From Flavobacterium sp. KS-LB2 (GTDB lineage: Bacteria; Bacteroidota; Bacteroidia; Flavobacteriales; Flavobacteriaceae), in NCBI RefSeq assembly GCF_036895565.1, contig NZ_CP145904.1, positions 2,914,001 through 2,978,000 on the forward strand: a stretch of DNA of 64,000 bases, written 5' to 3'. Each line of letters begins with the position of its first letter. Within the stretch, counting starts at the first letter, position 1. Under the pieces are notes generated by a model that worked only from the letters and a program-made list of their open reading frames with translations, did not search any database and was not told where the DNA came from. This document shows, piece by piece, positions 50,907 through 59,921 of this stretch. The position numbers and the translations under genes are program-made.

Positions 50907-52922
50907 TTACACTTTTTTCAGTACAATTTTCTCATTTTGTTTTTCAATCATTTTTTGATAGAACTCTTTTAACATTGAATAATATTCTGCTGTAATGATT
51001 GGTACATTTATTTGATGTGTAATCACTAACTGAATAAAATTCCCTGATGCATTTATCACAAATTTAAAACTACCCAAGCTATCCTGCATATTTAAAAGTA
51101 ATGGCGTTGGGATTGTTTCCACTTTGTATCCGTCTGGAATTTTAATCGCAATATTGTATTTATCAACAAAAGGAAATCCATAATCTATTGGATATTCTCT
51201 AATTTCTTGTTTGAAGGGATTTTGTTCTACAGCAAAAAACAACATTGGATTGATATAAATTGTACCGCCAATAATTTCGCTAAAATTAGTACCTGAATAC
51301 GAAAACGTTTCTACAACTGGTACTTTTAAATCCTTTTCACTAGCTCTTGAATATTCATTTATCTCAATTTTATTATTTTCATTCTCTAATTTTTCAAGAT
51401 AAACGTCCTCTTTTACATCTCCAACGTTACCTCTAAAAATCATTGCATTATAATCCGTTCTTTGGCGTTTCAGATTACCAGAAACCTTTCCATTAGCATC
51501 AATTTCATAGTTCATCATTACTACATCATTAGATGGTACTTTAGGCATTAAATCTACTTCTATCGAAGTACCATCTTTGCGTATCAATCTTCCTACCCAA
51601 TTCAAAACTCTTAATGGCAAAATATTGGGAGTGGAAAATCGATCCGATGCATCTAGTAATACAAGACCACTTGACATTTCAACTGCAGCGATTACATAAT
51701 TAAAAGCAGTTCTATTAGGAAATAGTGCAATTCCATTTGAACGAGTACTCACCAAAACTGGATTAGCTGTAAGGCCTATATGCCTTAGCATAGCAGTTAA
51801 CATTAGATTGATTTCGGCAACATTTCCAGTTTTATTTTTGTATGCTTGTTTTACACCATCATTACAAGAATACCCATAGTAATCATTCCATTTTACTGTA
51901 GTTTTGACATAATTCAACAGTGCAGAAATCTTTTCTTCTGGTGTATTTAATCCCGCAATTACTGACTTTAAATCCTCTTCAAAATAACCTGTTTTATTCA
52001 ATTCAGCGCCAAAATCATCATAATCATAAATTGTCTTAGTCACAGATGCCCAATCAGTTGATAAGGTTTTATAAGGTTGATTTGGAAATTTCACTACAGA
52101 AAGTTCATGAGAAATACTTGTTGAGTAGTTTGAAATATTGTTAACATAAGCTTCGTCTTTCATAGCCGGAAGATTTTCTACAAGGTAAACAGTTCTTGTT
52201 TCTAAAAACTCTAACTTTTCTTGTGAAGTAGAACTAGTTGTACTCTCTCCAGGTCGTGCTTCCGGTCGATACGAGTAGCTTAAAGATTTATTGCTTTTTT
52301 CTGTAGTAATTTTAGGAGAGACAAACCCCTTTAGATTTGGATTATAGACAAAATATTCTGGGATAGAGGTTTTAAATTCAGAATAATTAACAGGAATACT
52401 GGATTGAAAATTCCACTCTGTCAACTCACTAAACCGTGATGAGCGAATTTTATATTTGAATTCAACAACAGAGCCTACTTTTATATTAGGCATCGTAATT
52501 TTTTTTTGTCCCCAATATTTGTTTACCTTACCTTCAAATTCTCCATCACTTTTTAGTTTTGTTTTCTCTATTTTACCATTTATTAAATTATAAGTAACGG
52601 CATCAGAGAAGGACACTGTTTCTTTTGCATTGCTACCAATGTAATATCTCACTTCTTTATTTGCCCAATCGTATCCTTCTTTTTTATAGATTTTAATACG
52701 CGTTATCACTTCGGTGGTCATCACAAAACCATCATTTTGACTGTACTCAAAATCTACTGCTCCTTTTTCAAAAAGAATAGCAGCTACAGCAGTAGAATCT
52801 AGGGGATGATTTTTCTCTTGAAGTTCTTCAACTGAAACTTTACCTAATTTAAATTCTTGCGCATTACTTTCAAAAAAGACTAAAGAAAAAAAGATAATAA
52901 TGAAAAATTGATTGTACTTCAT
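50907..52922 (-). CDS. DUF3857/transglutaminase-fold protein, paralogue 2
   Basis: 671 residues. Same layout as its downstream neighbour: signal peptide (MKYNQFFIIIFFSLVFFESNAQ region), DUF3857 and transglutaminase-like fold. Catalytic Cys replaced by Val (TGNVAEINLMLTAML), His by Tyr (FNYVIAAVE), Asp kept (LLDASD). The gap to each neighbour is 3-4 bases, so all three are one operon. The 3' end shares a 45-base identical stretch with the downstream paralogue. Confidence 0.82.
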   Translation of the reverse strand: MKYNQFFIIIFFSLVFFESNAQEFKLGKVSVEELQEKNHPLDSTAVAAILFEKGAVDFEYSQNDGFVMTTEVITRIKIYKKEGYDWANKEVRYYIGSNAKETVSFSDAVTYNLINGKIEKTKLKSDGEFEGKVNKYWGQKKITMPNIKVGSVVEFKYKIRSSRFSELTEWNFQSSIPVNYSEFKTSIPEYFVYNPNLKGFVSPKITTEKSNKSLSYSYRPEARPGESTTSSTSQEKLEFLETRTVYLVENLPAMKDEAYVNNISNYSTSISHELSVVKFPNQPYKTLSTDWASVTKTIYDYDDFGAELNKTGYFEEDLKSVIAGLNTPEEKISALLNYVKTTVKWNDYYGYSCNDGVKQAYKNKTGNVAEINLMLTAMLRHIGLTANPVLVSTRSNGIALFPNRTAFNYVIAAVEMSSGLVLLDASDRFSTPNILPLRVLNWVGRLIRKDGTSIEVDLMPKVPSNDVVMMNYEIDANGKVSGNLKRQRTDYNAMIFRGNVGDVKEDVYLEKLENENNKIEINEYSRASEKDLKVPVVETFSYSGTNFSEIIGGTIYINPMLFFAVEQNPFKQEIREYPIDYGFPFVDKYNIAIKIPDGYKVETIPTPLLLNMQDSLGSFKFVINASGNFIQLVITHQINVPIITAEYYSMLKEFYQKMIEKQNEKIVLKKV

Positions 52923-52926
52923 GGTT

Positions 52927-54834
52927 TTATTGGTTTTTGGTTAGAATAATTTTGGCATTATCATTTTTTGAAATTTGCTCTATAAAAAGACGGTATTCGT
53001 CATATTCTTTATTAGAGTATAATCCTTTTTTTATAAATAAGGTTCTTTTGTACACTAAATTAGCGGCATCTTTTTTTACTATTTCTGTTTTATAATCTCC
53101 AAATTTTGTGCGCAACTCAAAGGATTCTGGAAGAAACTCAATACTAAAATCAGTAGGTAATGCAACTTCAATTTCGTCAGTATCTATATATCCTCTTGAT
53201 ATTTCAAATGGATTTTTACGGTTGCGAATTCTTTTTACATTTCCTGAATATTGATTGTATGCATTTATAGTAACCATCATTTTGTTACCCGAGACATTAC
53301 CATAATTGATAGCATTAACCGTTACATTCTCTGTCAAACGAACGCTTTCTTTATCATTCTCAAGGAGCGTTTTTTCGATTTTAAGATTATTGATATTACT
53401 CCAATATTGCTTATAATGAGCCTCTTTATCATTAGGTTGCAATTTTTCTAGTGAAGCTTTTCTATTGTATTGAGAACCTGTTGATACTATACTAATTTTC
53501 CCAGAAAAACTACCTTTATCATCAATACTGTAACTTCCTTTGCTGCTTTGAGAATTATCCTTGTTTTGATATACTTTAGTATGTATTATTTCGCCACCAT
53601 CAGGTTTCATTACAACAACATCTCTATCATCCGTAAAGTTTGCTTGAAAACCAAAGGGATCATCTTGACTTGTACACTCTAAAAAAATACTTTCAGTTTC
53701 ATTAGGAACGCACAAAATAACATGATTCCCTTGAATTGAAAAAAAGTCTGCTTCAATATTCCTTATATCTCGATCACCATATAATTCAGTATAATAAGAA
53801 GGAACACCCACAACTTCTAATAAGGCTCTAGTATAATTAGACAATGCCTTGCAATCCCCGTAACCAAGTCGATCTACATCACTAGCCAACATCGGCTTAA
53901 ATCCGCCAATCCCAACTTGAACACTTACATATCTTGATCTTTCTTGTACAAACTTGTAAACAATTTTTGCTTTTTTAATGGGATCAGTTTCTACACCTAT
54001 TATTGCTTTAATTTTCGATTTGGTTTCATCACTTAAATTAGTTGTCCCTATTAAAATATTATCCGAAAACCACTTCCCGTATTCTTTCCAATTTTTTGCA
54101 GTCCCATCTACACCTTCAAGATTAAAACTCTCTAATCCCATCATTACTTTAGGAAAAACTTTGGAAATCGGTGTATAATCCTCATATTTTTGCGCGACAA
54201 CATTTGATACAACATACTGCAATTGCAAAGGTGTATCAACTACTCTTTTTATATTAAAATTATAAAAATTGAATTCTTTCTTTCTAAAACCAAGTGTTGA
54301 TGGAAAAAGTACGTTAATGGTACTTTTTTCAATACTAACATTATAATCTGAAATCACAGACCAAGTTGGAATAAAAGCAGTGTTAGAGGTTTCTATTTCA
54401 CTTTCAAAAACAATCGTAAATGGATACTGAGTTGGAGTATATTCTAAATAAATAAAACGTGCATCCGAAAATAAAGTATTTCCTCCTGAGGAACTTTGTT
54501 CTTTAAAATCTTTTCTTTTTATTTTCTTGATTTCATTCCCAAATGCATCATAAACAACCGCTTCTATTGCTTTTACAGTTCTTCTCTTGTCAAAGTTTTC
54601 AATTGCATCAACAGCACTAAGCCCTTTTTCATTTAAAACCGTTACCACTCTTTTAGTGGTTATATTCATGCTTCTTTGAGAAGCAATGGCAATATCTAAT
54701 TGATTTAAACGAACTACAGCATTAGCATTTTCTTTTAAACTATCAGGAATAGTTAAAGAGGTATATTCTACCTTTTGAGCAAAAATAATGGTGGTAAAAA
54801 ACAAAAGCAGGAAAGAAACATATTTGACAATCAT
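52927..54834 (-). CDS. DUF3857/transglutaminase-fold protein, paralogue 1 (intact triad)
   Basis: 635 residues. Signal peptide (MIVKYVSFLLLFFTTIIFAQ). DUF3857 domain then a transglutaminase-like domain with an apparently complete Cys-His-Asp set: Cys in LGYGDCKALSNYTRALL, His in IQGNHVILCV, Asp in ECTSQDDPFG. Differs from its two downstream relatives, which lack Cys and His. First of the three-gene block; a -7 box TATTTTTG is at 54851-54858. Probably periplasmic. Natural substrate unknown. Confidence 0.83.
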   Translation of the reverse strand: MIVKYVSFLLLFFTTIIFAQKVEYTSLTIPDSLKENANAVVRLNQLDIAIASQRSMNITTKRVVTVLNEKGLSAVDAIENFDKRRTVKAIEAVVYDAFGNEIKKIKRKDFKEQSSSGGNTLFSDARFIYLEYTPTQYPFTIVFESEIETSNTAFIPTWSVISDYNVSIEKSTINVLFPSTLGFRKKEFNFYNFNIKRVVDTPLQLQYVVSNVVAQKYEDYTPISKVFPKVMMGLESFNLEGVDGTAKNWKEYGKWFSDNILIGTTNLSDETKSKIKAIIGVETDPIKKAKIVYKFVQERSRYVSVQVGIGGFKPMLASDVDRLGYGDCKALSNYTRALLEVVGVPSYYTELYGDRDIRNIEADFFSIQGNHVILCVPNETESIFLECTSQDDPFGFQANFTDDRDVVVMKPDGGEIIHTKVYQNKDNSQSSKGSYSIDDKGSFSGKISIVSTGSQYNRKASLEKLQPNDKEAHYKQYWSNINNLKIEKTLLENDKESVRLTENVTVNAINYGNVSGNKMMVTINAYNQYSGNVKRIRNRKNPFEISRGYIDTDEIEVALPTDFSIEFLPESFELRTKFGDYKTEIVKKDAANLVYKRTLFIKKGLYSNKEYDEYRLFIEQISKNDNAKIILTKNQ

Positions 54835-54883
54835 AAAAAATTCTTTTCATCAAAAATATAAGAATTTTTCGATTAAAGAAAAA

Positions 54884-55336
54884 TTAACCTCTATTTTTAC
54901 TATCTATGATTATAGTAACTGGACCGTCATTCAATAAAAGCACTTTCATGTCAGCACCAAACACACCACTTTGAACGGTTTTACCCAATTCGCTTTCCAT
55001 CTGATTTATAAAATTCTCATACAAAGGAATAGCGATTTCTGGTTTTGAAGCTTTAATATAGGAAGGGCGATTGCCTTTTTTGGTAGCAGCATGCAGTGTA
55101 AATTGGGAAACTACAATCATTTCGCCATCAATATCTTTTACAGATAAATTCATCACCTCATTTTCATCACCAAAAATGCGGATGTTCGTAATTTTATTTA
55201 CCAACCAATCAATATCTTCTTGATTATCGGCATCTTCAATTCCAACTAAAACCAATAATCCTTTCTGAATATCGGCTACAATTTTAGTATCTATTGTTAC
55301 TGAGGCGGAGGAAACTCTTTGGATTACAACTTTCAT
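54884..55336 (-). CDS. dtd: D-aminoacyl-tRNA deacylase
   Basis: 150 residues. Removes D-amino acids (and Gly) mischarged on tRNA. Motifs SQFTLHA (near residues 78-84) and NDGPVTI (near 137-143; the second is the Gly-cisPro motif). N-terminal MKVVIQRVSSASVTID is family-typical. Read after rsgA, 37 bases on. Confidence 0.94.
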   Translation of the reverse strand: MKVVIQRVSSASVTIDTKIVADIQKGLLVLVGIEDADNQEDIDWLVNKITNIRIFGDENEVMNLSVKDIDGEMIVVSQFTLHAATKKGNRPSYIKASKPEIAIPLYENFINQMESELGKTVQSGVFGADMKVLLLNDGPVTIIIDSKNRG

Positions 55337-55373
55337 TTTTAAATTTCAAATTGTTTTATAAAATTGGAGATTC

Positions 55374-56351
55374 TTATTCTCTCGTTTTATCACTAATTAT
55401 TCTATCCTCGTTATGAATATCAGTACGATAATGCTCATCGTCTCCTTCCAGAATTTTAAGGTAACTTCTGTAGCGCGACCATGCGATTTCATCTTTTTCT
55501 AAAGCAGCTTTAATAGCACAATGCGGCTCGTCTTTATGCAAACAATTATTGAATTTACACTGATCTTTCAATTTGAAAAACTCAGGAAAATAACCACTGA
55601 TTTCTGCTGGATCCATATCGACAATCCCAAAACCTTTGATTCCCGGAGTATCTATAATCTTGGCATCAAATGACAAATCGTACATTTCAGCAAAAGTGGT
55701 CGTGTGCTGTCCTTGCTTGCTTGCCTCAGAAATTGTTTTTGTTTTTAAATGCAAAGAAGGCTCCATTGCATTTACTAAAGTTGATTTCCCAACACCGGAA
55801 TGTCCTGAGAACATGCTTACTTTACCAATCATCATTGCTTTCAAATCCTCAATTCCTTTCATTTCTGTCGAAGATACACGCAAACATTTGTATCCTATTT
55901 CCTGATATACATGCTGCATATACAACTGTTCATCAAGCGTAGCATCATCAAAAGTGTCTATTTTATTAAAAACCAGTATCGTTTCAATTCCATATGCTTC
56001 AGCAGTAACTAGAAAACGATCAATAAAATTGAAAGTCGTTGGTGGATTATTGATGGTAACCAGCAAGAAAACCCTATCAATATTAGACGCAATAATATGC
56101 ATCTGATGCGATAAATTCACTGATTTACGCACGATATAATTTTTCCTGTCATGAATTTTATGAATGGTTCCCGTAACTGTATCTGATGTTTCTTCGAGTT
56201 CATAGTCTACAATATCGCCTACAGCAATAGGATTGGTACTCTTAATTCCTTTCATACGGAATTTACCTTTCATACGGCATTCTATAAAATCACCTTGTTC
56301 TGATTTTACAGTGTACCAACTTCCTGTAGATTTGTATACTAGTCCTGTCAT
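55374..56351 (-). CDS. rsgA: Ribosome small-subunit GTPase RsgA
   Basis: 325 residues. Circularly permuted GTPase that helps mature the 30S subunit. N-terminal OB domain, then G4 (VFNKIDTF), G1 (GHSGVGKSTLVN), G3 (DTPGIKGFG) in permuted order, and a C-terminal zinc site CKFNNCLHKDEPHCAIK. -7 box TACCTTTG at 56412-56419. Followed by dtd. Confidence 0.95.
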   Translation of the reverse strand: MTGLVYKSTGSWYTVKSEQGDFIECRMKGKFRMKGIKSTNPIAVGDIVDYELEETSDTVTGTIHKIHDRKNYIVRKSVNLSHQMHIIASNIDRVFLLVTINNPPTTFNFIDRFLVTAEAYGIETILVFNKIDTFDDATLDEQLYMQHVYQEIGYKCLRVSSTEMKGIEDLKAMMIGKVSMFSGHSGVGKSTLVNAMEPSLHLKTKTISEASKQGQHTTTFAEMYDLSFDAKIIDTPGIKGFGIVDMDPAEISGYFPEFFKLKDQCKFNNCLHKDEPHCAIKAALEKDEIAWSRYRSYLKILEGDDEHYRTDIHNEDRIISDKTRE

Positions 56352-56477
56352 TTAGGATTTTTGATTGAAGATTAACGAATTTAGATTTCTGATTTAAAAC
56401 CTAAGACTTTGCAAAGGTAAAATTTTGTTTCAAGTTTAAAGTTTAAAGTTCAAAGTATTTGAGACTGCTACAAAAAC

Positions 56478-56507
56478 AAAATCCCAAGACTGTAAGCCTT
56501 GGGATTT
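56478..56507 (-). terminator. Terminator of the aromatic operon
   Basis: AAATCCCAAG (56478-56487) pairs with CTTGGGATTT (56498-56507), 10-base loop; T-rich on the minus-strand 3' side. It separates the DAHP synthase gene from rsgA. Confidence 0.82.
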
Positions 56508-56550
56508 AATAAAAATCTAAATTTTACGTTTTCAGAAATCTAAAATTATT

Positions 56551-57633
56551 TTAAACGTTCACAATTTTTTCTTGGTGACCAATACTTTCTTGGTGGATTG
56601 CTTTGAACATTCTAAGAACAAACTCTTCTGTCAAACCTCTTTTTTCTCCTTCAAGAATCATTTTTCCTAGAATTTCATTCCAACGGGTATTTTGCAAAAC
56701 AGCAACGTTAGCATCTTTTTTAACCTGACCTATTTCGTCAGCTACTTTCATACGCTTCCCTAACAAGTCCAATAAATTCGTATCCAAAACATCAATGTTT
56801 GCTCTTAATTTTTTCATCTTCTGAGTGTACTCATCAGACACGTCGTCCTGTTTTCTCACTCTCAAATCTTTAAAAATTTGCTTCAATGCATCTGGTGTAA
56901 CTTGTTGTGCTGCATCACTCCAGGCATTATCAGGATCCGTATGAGTTTCGATTATCATACCATCATAATTTAAATTCAACGCTTCTTGTGTAACTTCAAG
57001 AATCATGTCTCTGTTCCCTGTAATGTGGGATGGATCAATAATCAAAGGTAAATCAGGAAATTTATTTTGCAAATCAATTGCAATTTGCCATTCTGGAATA
57101 TTTCTGTATTTTGTTTTTTCGTATGTAGAAAAACCTCTGTGAATTACTCCCAATTTTTTGATTCCAGCAGCATATAAACGTTCTACACCACCCAACCATA
57201 AAGCCATATCAGGGTTTACCGGATTTTTTATCAAAACTATTTTATCTGTCCCTGCTAATGTATCTGCAATTTCCTGAACAGCAAATGGATTTGCAGTTGT
57301 GCGAGCACCAACCCATAAAACATCAATATCATATTCCAAAGCCAATTTACAGTGAGCTGCAGTAGCAACCTCAGTTCCCATTAACAAACCCGTTTCTTTT
57401 TTGGCTTTTACTAACCATTTCAACCCTATTTCTCCTACTCCTTCAAACCCTCCCGGACGCGTTCTTGGTTTCCAAATTCCAGCTCTAAAAATACTTACAT
57501 CTGAATCTTTCAATTCATGTGCTATCTTCAACACTTGCTCTTCTGTTTCAGCACTACAAGGTCCTGCAATCACTAATGGATGAGATAAATTGAATTCATT
57601 CAACCAATTTCTCATTTCTTTCTTGTTTTCCAT
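56551..57633 (-). CDS. Bifunctional DAHP synthase / chorismate mutase
   Basis: 360 residues. N-terminal class I beta (KDSA-like) 3-deoxy-7-phosphoheptulonate synthase (about 1-265: VIAGPCSAETEEQ, GIWKPRTRPGGFEGVG, IIDPSHITGNR) fused to an AroQ-type chorismate mutase (about 270-360: KLRANIDVLDTNLLDLLGKRM, VLQNTRWNEIL). The fusion joins first entry into the shikimate pathway with the branch to prephenate and probably allows feedback by prephenate or chorismate. Fourth gene of the aromatic operon led by pheA. Confidence 0.94.
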   Translation of the reverse strand: MENKKEMRNWLNEFNLSHPLVIAGPCSAETEEQVLKIAHELKDSDVSIFRAGIWKPRTRPGGFEGVGEIGLKWLVKAKKETGLLMGTEVATAAHCKLALEYDIDVLWVGARTTANPFAVQEIADTLAGTDKIVLIKNPVNPDMALWLGGVERLYAAGIKKLGVIHRGFSTYEKTKYRNIPEWQIAIDLQNKFPDLPLIIDPSHITGNRDMILEVTQEALNLNYDGMIIETHTDPDNAWSDAAQQVTPDALKQIFKDLRVRKQDDVSDEYTQKMKKLRANIDVLDTNLLDLLGKRMKVADEIGQVKKDANVAVLQNTRWNEILGKMILEGEKRGLTEEFVLRMFKAIHQESIGHQEKIVNV

Positions 57634-57717
57634 CTTTTCTAAATTTTATTTTTTATTATGTGTTGTTCTTCTTTTAAAACTGTTTACTTAAGACAATTTC
57701 TGTCTATTGAAAACGGC

Positions 57718-58575
57718 CTATTTTTTTATATTTATTCCGTTTAATATTTCTTTTATTTTATTGACACTTTGCATTTCATTGTAAATCGCATCGTAATCTT
57801 CTTTTTCCAACAGTTCTTTAAATTTTGATAAATTCGAAATGTATTCCTCTAGTGTTTTTACAACCTGCTTTCTATTTTGTTTGAAAATTGGCGTCCACAT
57901 CGCTGGAGAACTTTTCGCCAATCGAACCGTGCTTTCAAAACCGGAACCAGCCATATCAAAAATATCCTGCTCGTGTTTCTCTTTATCAATAACCGTTTTC
58001 CCAAGCATAAAAGCACTTATATGTGATAAATGTGACACATAAGCAATGTGTTTATCATGCGATTTTGGATCCATATAACGGATTCTCATTCCCATTTCGG
58101 CAAAAAGTTCCAACGCCTTTTCTTGTAATTTGAAAGCTGTTCGCTCCACCTCGCAAATAATATTCGTTTTTCCCTTAAACAATCCTTTTATCGCTGCCGA
58201 AGGTCCTGAAAATTCAGTACCCGCAATAGGATGCGTGGCAATAAAATTTCGCCTTTTGGGGTGATTTGAAACTGCCTCACAAATAGGTGTTTTTGTTGAA
58301 CCTACTTCAAAAACAATCGTATTGTCCCCAATAGAATCCAAAACTTTTGGCAAAACCGTCAACGCAACATCAACAGGAACCGAAACGATTACAAAATCGG
58401 CATCGATTAAATCATCAAAAGTTACGCCAGCATCAACAACTCCTAAAGCAATTGCTTCTGCCAAATGGCTTTCATTAGTATCAATCCCATAAATTGTGGC
58501 TTCCGGATACAGCGTCTTGATATCCAATACCATCGAGCCGCCGATCAATCCTATTCCTATTACAAATACTTTCAT
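57718..58575 (-). CDS. tyrA: Prephenate dehydrogenase
   Basis: 285 residues. NAD(P)-dependent oxidative decarboxylation of prephenate to 4-hydroxyphenylpyruvate (tyrosine branch). N-terminal Rossmann motif VFVIGIGLIGGSMVL, conserved ATHPIAGTEFSGPSAA and HIAYVSHLSHISAFML. No mutase or ACT domain, so it relies on the neighbouring DAHP synthase/mutase for prephenate. A structured repeat (copy D) lies directly upstream of its start. Confidence 0.93.
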   Translation of the reverse strand: MKVFVIGIGLIGGSMVLDIKTLYPEATIYGIDTNESHLAEAIALGVVDAGVTFDDLIDADFVIVSVPVDVALTVLPKVLDSIGDNTIVFEVGSTKTPICEAVSNHPKRRNFIATHPIAGTEFSGPSAAIKGLFKGKTNIICEVERTAFKLQEKALELFAEMGMRIRYMDPKSHDKHIAYVSHLSHISAFMLGKTVIDKEKHEQDIFDMAGSGFESTVRLAKSSPAMWTPIFKQNRKQVVKTLEEYISNLSKFKELLEKEDYDAIYNEMQSVNKIKEILNGINIKK

Positions 58576-58588
58576 TTTTTATTTTTTT

Positions 58589-58673
58589 GAGCTAATCCTG
58601 CTATTCGTTTCAATATTTTATGCCGAACCCCGGCATAAAAGGATTTCCACTACTATCAGGGCTAGGAAACCTC
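58589..58673 (-). ncRNA. Structured repeat element, subtype II, copy D
   Basis: On the minus strand: AGCCCTGATAGTAGTGG, AAATCC, 10-bp apical stem TTTTATGCCG / CGGCATAAAA, then AATAGCAGGATTAGCTC. CCTG (58660-58657) pairs with CAGG (58600-58597). It is transcribed with the aromatic operon and ends 13 bases before tyrA. Confidence 0.62.
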
Positions 58674-58751
58674 ATTTTTTCAGAACCTTCTTGTTTTTAC
58701 AACCTTTTCTAAACCTCTAAGCTTTATAAAAGATTACATCTTTTTGGAAAT

Positions 58752-59897
58752 CTAAAATCTATCAATTGCTTCTTGAACTTTCTCTTCTTTTACACAAAGT
58801 GCAAATCGAATATATCCTTCTCCATTTGAGCCAAAAATAGTTCCCGGCGTAATAAAAATTGATTTTTCGTATAATATCTTATCAATAAAATCTTCAGCTG
58901 ATGTGATTCCGTCCGGTAATTTCGCCCAAACAAATAATCCAACACCTTCTTTGTACACTTTACATCCTAACTTCTCAGCTAATTGTTCCGCCAAAACTCT
59001 TCTTTTTTGGTAAACGGCATTCATCGAATGAAACCAAGATTTGTCGCTTTTCAAAGCTTCTATTGCTCCCTTTTGAATCCCGTAAAACATTCCGCTATCC
59101 ATGTTGCTTTTCACTTTTAGAACTGCATCAATGCAAGCTGCATTTCCCAGAAGCATTCCAACTCTCCAGCCCGCCATGTTGAAAGTCTTACTCAAAGAAT
59201 TCAATTCTAAAGCCACGTCTTTTGCGCCTTCCACTTGCAACAAACTCATCGGGTTGTCGTTCAAAACAAAACTATACGGATTGTCATTGACTAACAAAAT
59301 GCTGTGTTTTTTGGCGAAAGCCACCAAGGTTGAAAACAACTCCAAACTTCCTCTCGCTCCTGTTGGCATGTGCGGATAACCAATCCACATTATTTTCACT
59401 TTCGATAAATCCAATTTTTCCAAAGCTTCAAAATCCGGTTCCCAGTTATTATTTTCTTTTAAATCATAATACACTGGAATTGCTCCCACTAAATTCGTAA
59501 CCGAAGTGTACGTCGGATATCCTGGATTTGGAATCAATACCTGATCGCCTTCATTCAAAAAAGCCAGCGAAATATGCATAATTCCCTCTTTGGAACCCAT
59601 CAAAGGCAAGATTTCGTTAGCCGGATTCAACGCAACTCCGTAATTATTTTTGTAAAAATCAGCCATGCCTTGACGCAATTCCGGTAATCCTTGATAACTT
59701 TGGTATTGATGCGCATTTTCATCTTGCATTGCTAGAACCACTGCATCAATTACCGCTTGTGACGGTTGCAAATCCGGACTTCCAATTCCCATATTAATAA
59801 TGGGTTTCCCTTCAGAAGCCAGTTGTCTTACTTCTCTCAATTTTGAGGAGAAATAGTATTCTTCAATTATATCTAAACGCTTAGCGGTTGTAATCAT
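58752..59897 (-). CDS. Class I/II aminotransferase (aromatic operon)
   Basis: 381 residues. PLP fold type I. PLP-binding Lys in LNSLSKTFNMAGWRVGM; NMGIGSPDLQPSQ, QSYQGLPELRQGMADFY, NPGYPTYTS and the C-terminal Arg motif EGYIRFALC support the family. In this operon it most likely transaminates phenylpyruvate and 4-hydroxyphenylpyruvate (or prephenate). Annotated relatives are sometimes called LL-diaminopimelate aminotransferases; context favours the aromatic role. 24 bases after pheA. Confidence 0.85.
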   Translation of the reverse strand: MITTAKRLDIIEEYYFSSKLREVRQLASEGKPIINMGIGSPDLQPSQAVIDAVVLAMQDENAHQYQSYQGLPELRQGMADFYKNNYGVALNPANEILPLMGSKEGIMHISLAFLNEGDQVLIPNPGYPTYTSVTNLVGAIPVYYDLKENNNWEPDFEALEKLDLSKVKIMWIGYPHMPTGARGSLELFSTLVAFAKKHSILLVNDNPYSFVLNDNPMSLLQVEGAKDVALELNSLSKTFNMAGWRVGMLLGNAACIDAVLKVKSNMDSGMFYGIQKGAIEALKSDKSWFHSMNAVYQKRRVLAEQLAEKLGCKVYKEGVGLFVWAKLPDGITSAEDFIDKILYEKSIFITPGTIFGSNGEGYIRFALCVKEEKVQEAIDRF

Positions 59898-59921
59898 GGC
59901 TTTAATTTTTTCTATAAATCT

